A DNA stretch of 64,000 nt from Psychrobacter sp. AH5 (lineage in GTDB: Bacteria > Pseudomonadota > Gammaproteobacteria > Pseudomonadales > Moraxellaceae). The notes beneath the pieces were generated by a model that searched no databases, was not told where the DNA came from, and saw nothing but the letters and a program-made list of their open reading frames with translations. Positions 50,773-59,995 of the stretch are shown one piece after another. The DNA lies in NCBI RefSeq assembly GCF_040371085.1, contig NZ_JAMBMT010000001.1, positions 186,001 through 250,000 of the forward strand, read 5' to 3'. The position numbers were made by a program, and so were the translations under genes. Numbering within the stretch: the first letter of the stretch is position 1; each line of letters starts with the position of its first letter.

Positions 50773-51573
50773 ATGCAAGAATTTAAACCTAAAGCTTTTA
50801 ATGAGTTGTTTGACCTGACAGGTAAGACGGCGATTATCACCGGCGGAGCTAACGGCATTGGTAAAGCTACCGCTATGCGCTTAGCCCAAGCGGGCGCTAA
50901 TATCGCTATTGCTGATCTAAAGCTTGATGATGCCAAAGCCGCCATCAAAGATATCGAAGAATTAGGCGTTAAAGGCTTGGCGGTAGAGTGCAATATTCTA
51001 AAAGATGATGATCTGGTGGCTATGGTCGATAAAGTGGTAGCTGAATTTGGTACGGTTAATATTTTGATCAATAATGCTGGCGGCGGTGGCGGCGGTGGCG
51101 GCGGTAAAGAGAATCCGTTTAAGATATCAGTCGATGATATTCGCCGTGATTTTGAGCTAAACGTTTTTAGTGGCTGGCGCTTATGCCAGTTGTGTGTGCC
51201 GCATATGAAAAAGTCAGGCTATGGCTCTATCGTCTTTACGACCTCAATGTCGAGTATCAATAAAGATCCAAACATGAGTGGTTATGCCGGCTCAAAAGCA
51301 GCCGTCAATCACATGGTCGCCAACCTTGCGCATGACTATGGTCCAGAGGTGCGCATTAACGCCGTGGGGCCAGGTGCTACCCGTACTGATGCTCTAAAAT
51401 CCGTACTGACGCCGGAGATTGAGAAGAAAATGCTCGCGCATACCCCTATCAAGCGCTTGGGTGAAGCGGATGATATCGCTGGCGCTATGCTGTACTTTGC
51501 TTCTCCTATCTCGACTTGGGTTAGCGGTCAGACTCTCTTTGTCAATGGTGGCGGGGTACAAACGCTTAGCTAA
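50773..51573 (+). CDS. Short-chain dehydrogenase/reductase (7-alpha-hydroxysteroid-dehydrogenase-like) with polyglycine loop
   Basis: A 266-residue SDR similar to HdhA-type enzymes. The cofactor motif is TGGANGIG, the structural motif NNAG is followed by eight further glycines, the catalytic set is the Ser in FTTSMSS and Tyr-Lys in YAGSKAA, and the end reads SGQTLFVNGGG. HdhA has a shorter run of glycines at that place. The DNA there is a perfect 9-base triplicate (51079-51105), suggesting recent slippage within the active-site loop. The substrate is unknown. The ATG follows AAGGATTACTTTTT. Confidence 0.87.
   Translation: MQEFKPKAFNELFDLTGKTAIITGGANGIGKATAMRLAQAGANIAIADLKLDDAKAAIKDIEELGVKGLAVECNILKDDDLVAMVDKVVAEFGTVNILINNAGGGGGGGGGKENPFKISVDDIRRDFELNVFSGWRLCQLCVPHMKKSGYGSIVFTTSMSSINKDPNMSGYAGSKAAVNHMVANLAHDYGPEVRINAVGPGATRTDALKSVLTPEIEKKMLAHTPIKRLGEADDIAGAMLYFASPISTWVSGQTLFVNGGGVQTLS
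51079..51105 (+). repeat. 9-base tandem triplicate encoding polyglycine
   Basis: GGCGGCGGT is repeated three times exactly, coding for nine consecutive glycines in the loop after NNA of the SDR. Confidence 0.9.
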
Positions 51574-51582
51574 AAAATAAAG

Positions 51583-51631
51583 TTTTATTAGCTACTATAT
51601 TTATTAGTTACTACATTTAATAGTTACTACA
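51583..51631. repeat. Degenerate 16-base tandem repeat after the SDR gene
   Basis: Three head-to-tail copies of a TTTATTAGTTACTACA-like unit. Non-coding, probably slippage-derived. Confidence 0.6.
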
Positions 51632-51714
51632 CTTACATAGCACAGCTACGGATTTTAGAATAAGTAAAAGCGCGTTCTTGCTAACAAGGTCGCGCTTTTA
51701 TATTAGGGTCTGTC

Positions 51715-52167
51715 CTAAGCGGTTTGCTTATTTTTACCGCCCATCAGGCTATTAACAACCCAAGCTGGGCCAATTAACAAAAACTGTAAGTCTTCAAAGA
51801 AAGATGGTTTTTTGCCTTCTATCTTGTGACCAATAAACTGCCCAATCCATGCAACTACAAATATTGTAGCCCAGACTTTAAAGCCAACGGGTAGCGCTGC
51901 CATCACTGATAAACAAATCAAGATAAAAATGCCCATCGCCAAAAATAGCGGCGTCGATAACTGCATATAAAATAGCAAAACCAGAGCGCTAAGCACTAGC
52001 GTAATCCACACAGACAGCGACATACCCATTCCTAAGATACTGACAAAGATAGTCGGCACGCAAAGCCAATGGATTTTTTTATTGACCAGGTTTTGGTGGC
52101 TAACGGCATATTCGCTCAGCCACTGCTCAAGCGAGCGTTTCGAGGGACGTTTTTGAGTACGAGACAT
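51715..52167 (-). CDS. DUF962/Mpo1-like membrane protein
   Basis: A 150-residue protein with about four membrane helices. SHQNLVNKKIHWLCVPTIF and WIGQFIGHKIEGKKPSFFEDL carry the His residues typical of the DUF962/Mpo1 family; yeast Mpo1 is an iron-dependent 2-hydroxy fatty acid dioxygenase in the membrane. A comparable alpha-oxidation role in bacteria is plausible but not shown. The ATG follows AGGAGGTTAGTATG-type spacing (GGAGG upstream), and the gene stands alone. Confidence 0.85.
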   Translation of the reverse strand: MSRTQKRPSKRSLEQWLSEYAVSHQNLVNKKIHWLCVPTIFVSILGMGMSLSVWITLVLSALVLLFYMQLSTPLFLAMGIFILICLSVMAALPVGFKVWATIFVVAWIGQFIGHKIEGKKPSFFEDLQFLLIGPAWVVNSLMGGKNKQTA

Positions 52168-52318
52168 ACTAACCTCCTTGTTAGTGATTTAAGTTTATTA
52201 AGAAACTTACAAATGGCATAAAGTGTTTCTCTCATTCTATTTTTAGCACTATTTGACGGGTTCTACCACTTTATCTAGTAAACCCTAGCGTCATAACCGT
52301 TTGCTTTTACAATTATTA

Positions 52319-53062
52319 TCATCCTGTCACAGCGTCTCGCTCGCTGCGATACCACTCATATAGACCGACAAAGGAATTGATCTGATAGACCATGGTTTGA
52401 ATAGCAAAAATGTAATTACCTGACATCAGATTTACCGTTAGCCACACGAAATTGGAGATTATCCATAACCACCAGTTAATCGAATAGCGCAGTATCATCG
52501 CCGCTTGCGCCGTAATAGATAAGATAAAAGCAATGACATTAATCCAAAAAAAAGAGATAAAGCCCAAGAACAGGCTGCTGTCGTTTTCGACCACTGCATA
52601 ACCATAGCTAGCGAGCAGAGCATTAACCGTTGGGAAAAGCGCCAAACCAATAATCATAAAGGTAATGGTAATGAGCCAAACCCACTTGTTAGCGGACTTT
52701 GGAATCATATCACCATCAGCGTCGGTGTTTTTTGACCAATAAAAAAGTCCATATAGGTGAGTAAAAAAGTTAAATAAAGGCGCGAGCATTAAGCCGACTG
52801 AGCCTGCCGTTCCTTGTACGACTACCTCGCCTGCGGTCGCCGCCATACCAAAGCCGTTACCCGCGACGTTCTTGCGAAAGGATAAAGACACTACGCAGAT
52901 GAGGCCAATAAAAGAGACGAGCAAATAAAACCAGTCTAACGCACTGTGCTCAGTGGTCAGCCAAAACCCAGCTGATAGCGCCAATACGCCAGAAATAAAC
53001 CAGCCAATAATCCATTGCAGCGACCATTTTCCGGTGATGTTGTCCAAGAATTGAATACGCAT
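52319..53062 (-). CDS. pnuC: Nicotinamide riboside transporter PnuC
   Basis: A 247-residue inner-membrane protein with about seven helices. NFFTHLYGLFYWSKN and the C-terminal NSFVGLYEWYRSERDA match the PnuC family, and WWLWIISNFVWLTVN is the conserved Trp-rich helix. PnuC carries out facilitated uptake of nicotinamide riboside, trapped by phosphorylation in the cytosol. The adjacent upstream gene on the same strand encodes a NadR-like kinase, the expected partner, so the pair is a functional unit. Confidence 0.92.
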   Translation of the reverse strand: MRIQFLDNITGKWSLQWIIGWFISGVLALSAGFWLTTEHSALDWFYLLVSFIGLICVVSLSFRKNVAGNGFGMAATAGEVVVQGTAGSVGLMLAPLFNFFTHLYGLFYWSKNTDADGDMIPKSANKWVWLITITFMIIGLALFPTVNALLASYGYAVVENDSSLFLGFISFFWINVIAFILSITAQAAMILRYSINWWLWIISNFVWLTVNLMSGNYIFAIQTMVYQINSFVGLYEWYRSERDAVTG

Positions 53063-53112
53063 AAGGCGGTTATCCTTTGTTTTTTTATTATTACTAGTAG
53101 CTAAGGCTGTTT

Positions 53113-54159
53113 TTATAATGTTTTGCCATAAATATGCTTATCAATAAAAGCTACGGCTTCACGATAACGCGCGTCGTAATCTGGCGCATCAATCAAATAC
53201 GGCTTGATATTATGCCGATGAAAGATAGCTAATAACCGCTGCTCAAAACGTCCGCGTGCGTCCCTGCTACCCAACGAGCGTAGGCCATCATCGATCCACG
53301 GCGTATTGTTATCGAGCATAATAGTGAAATCTGCGCGAAACTCTTCAATACAGGCCGTGACAAAAGGATGGGTACGCCCCTCATACTCTTCACAGAACGC
53401 TTGCGTAGTGACAAAGTCGGTATCAACGATAGTGACAGGAGCGGTAGCAGTGATTTTAGCTTGGCGGATAGCCTCAGCATGATCCAAAGCTATCGGTCCA
53501 TAATCGCTATATTGCAGACCAATCTCTTTACCGCCCAAATCAGTGCCGACATAAACTCTACCCATCTCTAAGGCAAAGCTTGCACCATAATAATTGGCAA
53601 GCTTATGCACCAAAGTCGTCTTGCCGGAGCTCTCACCGCCAACGATAGCTACGGTCTTGGTATAGTCAGCGCGTGCCTCTGGATGAATAGCCGACCAGTG
53701 TGCTACCGGGTCTTTGGCGATGTCATAAGAGGCGAACTCAGTTTGTAGCGGCGTTGTCAGTACTTTAATGACCAACTGCTGCTGGCAGCGCTCTTGAGCT
53801 AGAGGATGATTAGCCGCGACAAACAGCACCGTATCACTAGGTAAATCCAGCTCATTGATTATAAGCTGTAGCTTGGCATTGGTGACAGCGACCTCAATAA
53901 CTACAGTCTCAAAGCTCTCATGGACAGGTAAGTCAATCTCATCAGTGGTATGAATATGAATAAAAGGTAAGTCGGCACAAGCCATCTGTAGCCAGCGCGC
54001 CTTATCTTGTAAAGTAATATCAAAATTAGTATGAGGTGAGGGATGATTGGTAATGACGATATGTAGGTTTTTGACCTGTCCTGAAGCGGCCAAAATACTT
54101 CGCATCTGCCCTAGATGTAGCGGTTCAAAATGTCCAATCATTAAGCCAGTTTTTAACAT
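53113..54159 (-). CDS. NadR-like protein: ribosylnicotinamide kinase with degenerate NMN-adenylyltransferase half
   Basis: A 348-residue two-domain protein resembling Haemophilus NadR. The ATG at 54159 has GGAG five bases upstream; an ATG ten codons earlier is rejected. The N-terminal nucleotidyltransferase half starts GLMIGHFEPLHLGQ: the second His of the HxGH motif is Gln18. The ISxTxxR motif before the kinase is replaced by FASYDIA (142-148). The C-terminal kinase half is well kept: Walker A GGESSGKTT (174-182), QYSDYGPIALDH, IVDTDFVTTQAFCEEYEG and DDGLRSLG. It should phosphorylate nicotinamide riboside delivered by PnuC, but adenylylation looks lost. Confidence 0.85.
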   Translation of the reverse strand: MLKTGLMIGHFEPLHLGQMRSILAASGQVKNLHIVITNHPSPHTNFDITLQDKARWLQMACADLPFIHIHTTDEIDLPVHESFETVVIEVAVTNAKLQLIINELDLPSDTVLFVAANHPLAQERCQQQLVIKVLTTPLQTEFASYDIAKDPVAHWSAIHPEARADYTKTVAIVGGESSGKTTLVHKLANYYGASFALEMGRVYVGTDLGGKEIGLQYSDYGPIALDHAEAIRQAKITATAPVTIVDTDFVTTQAFCEEYEGRTHPFVTACIEEFRADFTIMLDNNTPWIDDGLRSLGSRDARGRFEQRLLAIFHRHNIKPYLIDAPDYDARYREAVAFIDKHIYGKTL

Positions 54160-54572
54160 ACTATCTCCTTTACTCATTATTATGAACAAGCGTTATTTTT
54201 AGTATTTGCTTGACCTACTTTGCAGGTAACAATAATCAATGATAAGTAGGGTATAAAATCTAGCGACTTTATACAGGTGGCTTAATGTAAAGACAGTCTC
54301 ATTATCATTAAGAATTTATAAGTAATTGAAAATCATAGTGATAATCGCTTAAGCGCCACTAGATATAACCGAGAAAGAAACAAGAAACAAAGCTTATTCT
54401 GAAATGTTTTGAAATACTTATTTAAAATCAGGGAGTTACCATGCGTTATGACAGGTTACGGCAACTTTGATTAGCATAAACTCACAAAGCACGCCTAAAC
54501 AGTCAACAGATAAAATGTAGAAGATTGCTATAATCATTTATAAGTTAAGTTACTCAAAAAGGAGTCTAAGCT
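54160..54572. other. Intergenic region between divergent genes
   Basis: About 410 AT-rich bases between the NadR-like and PspC-domain genes. Promoters of both must lie here. No gene, repeat or clear operator is seen. Confidence 0.4.
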
Positions 54573-54785
54573 TTGGCGAAATTAGTAAAATTACATCGCT
54601 CAAAAAACAACCGTATGATTGCTGGTGTGATGGGCGGAATAGCAGAATACTTGGGTTGGTCACCGATGTGGGTACGTCTATTATTCGTTATTGTATCTTC
54701 ACTCAGTGCTGCGGTTCCTGGTATTTTAATTTACATCATTTTATGGATTGTCATGCCAAAGGCTAATAGCCAATCTTATCAATGA
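54573..54785 (+). CDS. PspC-domain small membrane protein
   Basis: A 70-residue protein consisting of one PspC domain: KLHRSKNNRMIAGVMGGIAEYLG then a hydrophobic hairpin ending in LWIVMPKA. PspC proteins sit in the inner membrane and in enterobacteria take part in the phage-shock response; no pspA or pspB is nearby here. The start is a TTG at 54573 with AAAAAGGAG eight bases upstream. The first ATG, 14 codons later, would delete conserved residues. Confidence 0.85.
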   Translation: MAKLVKLHRSKNNRMIAGVMGGIAEYLGWSPMWVRLLFVIVSSLSAAVPGILIYIILWIVMPKANSQSYQ

Positions 54786-55139
54786 GAATCAGCAATAGAG
54801 CTACATTATTAGTACCATGATCCGTCAACCATTAGTGAAATCAGCAGTTAGATAACCATAATAAAAATAATAGCTTATAAAAAACAAAAAGCCTGCAATA
54901 ACAGGATACCAGCTACACACTTTTCCTCCTGCCCAGATGTTTACGCATTTGGGTATTTTTTTGTCTTATAAGACGCTAGTTAGACTTAGCAAAAATTTAG
55001 TTACTGTATATATGGATAAAATAGCCGTTTTTTAGTAAGGTAGGCAGACAAATGGATGCGTAGCCAAATGCGCTACCAGAACTTGATTTTTTGATGATCT
55101 TATTCGATCCATCCTTCTTTATTTCATAGTGATTCTCTT
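54786..55139. other. Leader region upstream of glyQ
   Basis: 354 bases holding the terminator at 54932-54962 and then about 175 bases before glyQ, where its promoter should be. No T-box features (no specifier loop or antiterminator bulge) are visible, and none is expected in this group. Confidence 0.45.
54932..54962 (+). terminator. Intrinsic terminator after the PspC gene
   Basis: CCCAGATG and CGCATTTGGG arms (one mismatch) followed by TATTTTTTT. It is 147 bases after the PspC stop. Confidence 0.7.
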
Positions 55140-56189
55140 ATGACCTCCCAAGCTAATATTCCAAGCAATGACTCTAACTTCCACACTGAAAATGGAGACG
55201 CTAAACCTTTGAGTTTCCAAGATTTGATTTTGACGCTACAAAACTATTGGGCCTCTAAAGGCTGCGTAGTGTTGCAGCCTTATGATATGGAAGTAGGCGC
55301 TGGTACTTTTCATACCGCTACTTTTTTGCGCTCATTAGGGCCTGAGCGCTGGAACGCCGCTTATGTGCAGCCTTCGCGTCGCCCTACTGACGGTCGTTAT
55401 GGCGATAATCCGAACCGTTTGCAGCATTATTATCAGTTTCAGGTGGTATTAAAGCCCAATCCGCCCAATATTCAAGAGCTTTATTTGGACTCTCTAAAAG
55501 CTATCGGTATCGATCCTTTAGTACATGATATCCGTTTTGTAGAAGATAACTGGGAATCACCAACGCTTGGCGCTTGGGGACTGGGTTGGGAGATTTGGCT
55601 AAACGGTATGGAGGTGACGCAGTTTACTTACTTTCAGCAAGTTGGCGGTATCGAATGCTTCCCAGTCACAGGCGAGATTACCTATGGTCTTGAGCGTCTA
55701 GCGATGTATGTGCAAGGCGTAGATAGTGTTTATGATCTGGTATGGGCGGATGGCGAGTTTGGCCGCGTCACCTATGGCGATGTGTTTCATCAAAACGAAG
55801 TAGAGCAGTCCACTTATAACTTTGAGCATGCCGATGTAGCTAAAATGGGCGAGTTCTTTGATTTTTATGAGGTGCAGGCGGATAAACTGGTCGCGGCAGG
55901 CTTGCCATTACCCGCTTATGAGATGGTATTAAAAGCTTCGCATGCCTTTAACTTACTTGACGCTCGCGGCGCTATTTCAGTCACTGAGCGTCAGCGCTTT
56001 ATTTTGCGCGTACGTACTTTAGCGCGAAAAGTGGCGCTAGGCTATGTAGAGGCACGAGCTAAATTAGGCTTTCCGTTAGCCGATGAAGCCCATCGTCAGG
56101 CTGCTATCGATAAGTATTTGCCAAAAGTTGCAGCGACTACTGATGACTTAGCTAAAGATCAAACCACTACCCATACTAATAATAAATAG
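55140..56189 (+). CDS. glyQ: Glycyl-tRNA synthetase alpha subunit
   Basis: A 349-residue subunit of the tetrameric glycyl-tRNA synthetase. Strong family blocks: [40 protein letters not shown] and [19 protein letters not shown] (each shown in part), and [19 protein letters not shown]. coli GlyQ is 303 residues; this one has about 25 extra N-terminal and 15-20 extra C-terminal residues rich in Asn and Thr. It activates glycine with ATP and works with GlyS, encoded nine bases downstream. Confidence 0.97.
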   Translation: MTSQANIPSNDSNFHTENGDAKPLSFQDLILTLQNYWASKGCVVLQPYDMEVGAGTFHTATFLRSLGPERWNAAYVQPSRRPTDGRYGDNPNRLQHYYQFQVVLKPNPPNIQELYLDSLKAIGIDPLVHDIRFVEDNWESPTLGAWGLGWEIWLNGMEVTQFTYFQQVGGIECFPVTGEITYGLERLAMYVQGVDSVYDLVWADGEFGRVTYGDVFHQNEVEQSTYNFEHADVAKMGEFFDFYEVQADKLVAAGLPLPAYEMVLKASHAFNLLDARGAISVTERQRFILRVRTLARKVALGYVEARAKLGFPLADEAHRQAAIDKYLPKVAATTDDLAKDQTTTHTNNK

Positions 56190-56198
56190 GAGCATCCC

Positions 56199-58292
56199 AT
56201 GAGTACTATATTGTTTGAGTTGGGGTGTGAAGAGCTACCTCCTAAAAGCCTAAAACCGCTACGTGATGCGCTACAAGCGAGCGTCACTGAGCAATTAAAT
56301 GAGGCTAATATTAGCTTTGACAGTATTAAAGCATTTGCCGCGCCGCGCCGTTTGGCCATTCAAATTGACGGTATCAGCGACAAGCAACCTGACCGTACCG
56401 AGCAAAAGCGCGGCCCTGCCATAAAGGCAGCTTTTGATAGCGAGGGTAATCCCAGCCGTGCGGCGATAGGCTTTGCTAAAGGTTTAGGCATTGAGACCAG
56501 CGAGCTGACCACTATCAATACCGACAAAGGCGATTATGTCGGGTTCGAACAAACCATTCAGGGTCAAGCGACCACTGAGTTGCTTCCAGATATTTTTCAG
56601 ACGGCGCTTGATAATCTACCCATTGCTAAGCGCATGCGTTCAGGTGCTTCAAAAGCAGAGTTTGTGCGTCCGGTGCAGTGGGTAGTGTTAATGCAAGATG
56701 ATAAAATCATTGAAGCGACTATCCAAGATCATCAAACTGGCAACCAGACACGCGGTCATCGCTTCCACAGTCCTGATTATCATAAGATAGATGATGCCGA
56801 TAATTACGAGACACTACTAGATAGCCTAAAGGTGATTGCCGATTTTGATAAGCGCCGAATGCTGATTAATAATCAGGTCAAAACCTTAGCCGATCAAGTC
56901 AATGCCAAGGCTATCGTGCCAAGTGATTTATTAGACGAAGTAACGGCGTTAGTTGATTTTCCTATTGCGCTGCGAGCTAGCTTTGAGCCAAGGTTTTTGC
57001 AAGTGCCACAAGAGGCGCTTATCTCGACCATGCAGGCTGACCAAAAGTATTTTTGTTTGACGGACAAAGAAGGCAAGCTGCAACCGTACTTTATCTTTAT
57101 TACTAATATCGAGTCCAAAGATCCTAGCCAAATTATCGAAGGTAACGAAAAAGTAGTACGCCCGCGTTTGGCTGATGCTGAGTTTTTCTTTTTACAGGAT
57201 CAAAAACAGCCGCTATTTGCAATGACTGAAAGTCTCAAAACGCGCGTGTTCCAAGATCAGCTAGGCACTATTTGGGAGAAGTCTGAGCGTATCGCTAAGC
57301 TTGCCGCTTTTATTGCCAGTTTAATGCAACAGCAAGGCCAGACTATCGATATTGATGAAACCGTACGCGCCGCTATGCTAGCAAAAGCGGATCTGACCAG
57401 CTCGTTAGTAGGCGAGTATCCAGAGCTACAAGGTATCGCTGGTACTTATTATGCGCGCCTTAACGATGAGCCTGAAGCGGTGGCGGCCAGTATCGAAGAG
57501 CAGTATTTGCCCAAGTTCAGCGGGGACACGTTACCAGAAACGCCTATTGGTATTTGCTTAGCGTTAGCCGATCGGCTGGATACGCTAGTGGGTATTTTTG
57601 CTATTGATCAAGCGCCAACCGGCTCAAAGGATCCGTTTAGCTTGCGTCGTTCCGCTATTGGTATTTTGCGTATCTTGATCGAAAAGCAGCTGCCTATTAA
57701 TTTAGTGGCACTCGTTGAGCAGGCGATAAAGAACTATAGCAGTAGCAAGGGTAGCAAGATTGCTAAAATGGGCGACACCTTTACCCAAGTGCTAGACTTT
57801 TTAAATTCGCGTTATCGCGCGATGTACACTGAGCAAGGCGTCAGCGTCGATACTATTCAAGCGGTACAAGCGATAAACCCGCATATGCCGCTAGATTTTG
57901 ATCAGCGTATTCGCGCGGTACAGTCTTTTAGTGAGCTGCCACAGGCCGAGCAATTAGCGGATTCTAATAAGCGCGTGGCAAATATCATTGCCAAATCAGA
58001 GGCAAAAGTCGCTGATAAAGTCGATGAGTCGCTACTCTCTGAGCCTGCCGAGCAAGCTTTGTATCAAGCTGTTCAGCAAGCGCAAACGACAGTGACGCCG
58101 CTGTTAGCTAAGGCAGATTACACGCAAGTATTACAGGTGTTAACGCAATTAGACGCGCCACTAACGCAGTTCTTTGATAACGTTATGGTCAATAGTGAAG
58201 ATGCTGTATTAAAAGCAAACCGCTTAGCGCTATTAAAGCAAGTACGAGCGCTGTTTTTGACAGTGGCCGATATTAGTGAGTTGCAGTTATAG
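56199..58292 (+). CDS. glyS: Glycyl-tRNA synthetase beta subunit
   Basis: A 697-residue beta subunit, close to E. coli GlyS (689). It begins STILFELGCEELPPKSL and holds RRLAIQIDGI, EFVRPVQWVV, FLQVPQEALISTMQADQKYF (20 shown), GNEKVVRPRLADAEFF and RLDTLVGIFAIDQAPTGSKD. It recognises tRNA-Gly and contains an HD-like fold and anticodon-binding C-terminus. The ATG follows AGGAGCATCCC, nine bases after glyQ, so the two are co-translated. It ends at an intrinsic terminator. Confidence 0.97.
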   Translation: MSTILFELGCEELPPKSLKPLRDALQASVTEQLNEANISFDSIKAFAAPRRLAIQIDGISDKQPDRTEQKRGPAIKAAFDSEGNPSRAAIGFAKGLGIETSELTTINTDKGDYVGFEQTIQGQATTELLPDIFQTALDNLPIAKRMRSGASKAEFVRPVQWVVLMQDDKIIEATIQDHQTGNQTRGHRFHSPDYHKIDDADNYETLLDSLKVIADFDKRRMLINNQVKTLADQVNAKAIVPSDLLDEVTALVDFPIALRASFEPRFLQVPQEALISTMQADQKYFCLTDKEGKLQPYFIFITNIESKDPSQIIEGNEKVVRPRLADAEFFFLQDQKQPLFAMTESLKTRVFQDQLGTIWEKSERIAKLAAFIASLMQQQGQTIDIDETVRAAMLAKADLTSSLVGEYPELQGIAGTYYARLNDEPEAVAASIEEQYLPKFSGDTLPETPIGICLALADRLDTLVGIFAIDQAPTGSKDPFSLRRSAIGILRILIEKQLPINLVALVEQAIKNYSSSKGSKIAKMGDTFTQVLDFLNSRYRAMYTEQGVSVDTIQAVQAINPHMPLDFDQRIRAVQSFSELPQAEQLADSNKRVANIIAKSEAKVADKVDESLLSEPAEQALYQAVQQAQTTVTPLLAKADYTQVLQVLTQLDAPLTQFFDNVMVNSEDAVLKANRLALLKQVRALFLTVADISELQL

Positions 58293-58312
58293 CGAGTTTG
58301 AGCTAATGTTTA

Positions 58313-58343
58313 AAAAACTGGCTTAATAAGGCCAGTTTTTTTA
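58313..58343 (+). terminator. Intrinsic terminator after glyS
   Basis: AAAACTGGC and GCCAGTTTT arms with an eight-base loop and a T-run. Confidence 0.88.
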
Positions 58344-58465
58344 TGTGAATGTGTCCTATGCTAAGCGTCTCAGTTACCGTAAAATGTTAAGGGTGTCTAT
58401 TTAACCCGCTCTAAATTTGCCCTAAAATAAATAGCCCGTTACCTGCTACTCAAAGGAGTATTGCC

Positions 58466-58789
58466 GTGTTCGCTGTTATTACTACTATTATTATTATCTG
58501 GATCTGCATGTGGATTTTTTATAAGTTCATGTATCCTCGTGCGCCAAAGAGCATGATGCCAAAAAAAGGCGACGTTACAACGCCGCGTAATTGCAACTTT
58601 TGTGGTCATAGTCTTGCCGAATACCGCGGCGTGTTAGAGACTAAAAGTAAAGTAGCGACTACGGATAGCCAAACAGCTGCTGCAACTATCGACAGCACTA
58701 GCGATGATACTACCGATAAAAGCAATGAGCTATTCTTTTGTAACTACGAACATCAAGCCGATTATCATGCCGGTAAGGTCTATCAATAA
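58466..58789 (+). CDS. Small membrane-anchored zinc-ribbon-like protein
   Basis: A 107-residue protein: one N-terminal transmembrane helix (VITTIIIIWICMWIFYKF), then a putative metal site with CNFCGHSL and, after an Ala/Ser/Thr/Asp-rich spacer of about 40 residues, FFCNYEHQADYHAG. The paired Cys/His spacing resembles the PP0621-like family of small membrane zinc-ribbon proteins, though I am not certain of membership. The ATG/GTG choice: GTG at 58466 follows AAAGGAGTATTGCC. Role unknown. Confidence 0.6.
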   Translation: MFAVITTIIIIWICMWIFYKFMYPRAPKSMMPKKGDVTTPRNCNFCGHSLAEYRGVLETKSKVATTDSQTAAATIDSTSDDTTDKSNELFFCNYEHQADYHAGKVYQ

Positions 58790-58808
58790 AACCAATAGTG
58801 TTAAAAAA

Positions 58809-59258
58809 CTAAAGTATAGAATGCGCTTCTTGCATTATTTTATTTAATAATTGCTCGTTTTGTTTGCTTTGCTGCTGATGCTCAGACTCGCTAGTTTTGT
58901 GCGCATTAATCTTTTCATATAAGTTTAAGCAAGAAAGCACTAACAGATTTTCTTGATTTAAATTTGGCGCATCTTTTTTGATATTACTAGCGAAGGTATT
59001 AAGATAGTTTTCAGCGGCTCTTAGCTCGTCCTCTTCATCGGCCGGGCAAAAAATAGCATACGTAGTGCCAGCAATGACGATATCGAGCTTTTTGATTTGC
59101 GGCGCAGCAGGTTTGGTACTAGCGCTTTTATTAGCACTGTTATCAGCAGCTTTATTGTCTTTACTCACAGAGCTAGCGCTCTTGTCCGCTGGTTTTGTCT
59201 CAAGCTTAGTGCCTTTTTCGTTGCTAGCGTTTTGAGTATCGGTACGGTTATCAGTCAT
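58809..59258 (-). CDS. zapA: Cell division protein ZapA with N-terminal extension
   Basis: A 149-residue ZapA-family protein. The ZapA domain starts near residue 54 (KKLDIVIAGTTYAIFCPADE, cited in 20) and includes ELRAAENYLNTF and LVLSCLNLYEKI, then a C-terminal coiled coil. ZapA bundles FtsZ filaments at the division ring. Typical members have about 100 residues. Here a Lys/Ala/Ser-rich, probably disordered tail of about 50 residues precedes the domain. It sits next to a coiled-coil gene and divergent from ygfB, a common gammaproteobacterial arrangement. Confidence 0.85.
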   Translation of the reverse strand: MTDNRTDTQNASNEKGTKLETKPADKSASSVSKDNKAADNSANKSASTKPAAPQIKKLDIVIAGTTYAIFCPADEEDELRAAENYLNTFASNIKKDAPNLNQENLLVLSCLNLYEKINAHKTSESEHQQQSKQNEQLLNKIMQEAHSIL

Positions 59259-59344
59259 AAAAAATCCTACAAAGTTATATAGTCATATAGTCATATAGTA
59301 AAAGTAGCGCGTGAAATAGCGAATTAGATTAGCTACAAAAGCTA

Positions 59345-59806
59345 TTAGCTATCCATCTGGTCGATACGAGTCAAACGCTGCAAAACCACTTGAGTACGTT
59401 CAGCAGCTAGCTGGTTCTTTTGTTGTAAGTCATCGTTTTGTTGTTTGACGTCCTTTATTTGCTGATGCGCTTCTTTATTTTGTTGCTCAAGCTGTTTGTT
59501 GATTTGTTCTAGCTCAATGTTTTTTTGTTGCAAATCGCTTAATTGTTGATTGAGTTTATCTTGCTCCTCACCAATCATATGATGTGCTTCAGCTAAGCTT
59601 TGATAGCGCTTATCAAGATCATTTAATTGTTTTTTGGCACTATCACGCTCATTTATGCTGCTATTAAGTTGTGATTTTAGAGTCGATAATTCTTTTGGAT
59701 CGGTGTGCGGTTGTTTTTTTAGTTGGCTGAGCTCATCACTGACAAGTTGATGCTGTTTTTTTATGTCGAGTATCATTTTTTCTAAGATTTTTAATTGATC
59801 ATACAT
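59345..59806 (-). CDS. Coiled-coil protein, ZapB/TIGR02449-like
   Basis: A 153-residue protein that is almost entirely coiled coil, rich in Gln, Lys, Leu and Asn (LEQINKQLEQQNKEAHQQIK). No catalytic motif is present. Small coiled-coil genes of the TIGR02449 type lie beside zapA in related bacteria and are thought to act with ZapA at the divisome, like ZapB. The assignment is by position and composition. It is 86 bases upstream of zapA on the same strand. Confidence 0.6.
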   Translation of the reverse strand: MYDQLKILEKMILDIKKQHQLVSDELSQLKKQPHTDPKELSTLKSQLNSSINERDSAKKQLNDLDKRYQSLAEAHHMIGEEQDKLNQQLSDLQQKNIELEQINKQLEQQNKEAHQQIKDVKQQNDDLQQKNQLAAERTQVVLQRLTRIDQMDS

Positions 59807-59995
59807 AGTCAGTTTTTATCCCTAATAGGCGTTATGTGAATGAACGGAGTTTATGCGTTTAATAATGCCATAAGTGGCCTCATAATATCTATATCAACAA
59901 AGTAATTGGCGCTTATAGTCTAAGCGCTAATAATTATGGTTGACACTTATTTTTATTATCTAAACATCAACTTACTTTTTAAGCAGGATTTATTT

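Noticed and set aside
54786..55139. T-box or glycine riboswitch ahead of glyQS
   Set aside because: Only a simple terminator of the PspC gene is visible. No specifier loop, T-box sequence or paired aptamer was found.
59270..59310. Short ATAGTCAT repeats as a CRISPR-like array
   Set aside because: Only two to three 8-10 base units head-to-tail with no spacers. It is simple slippage.
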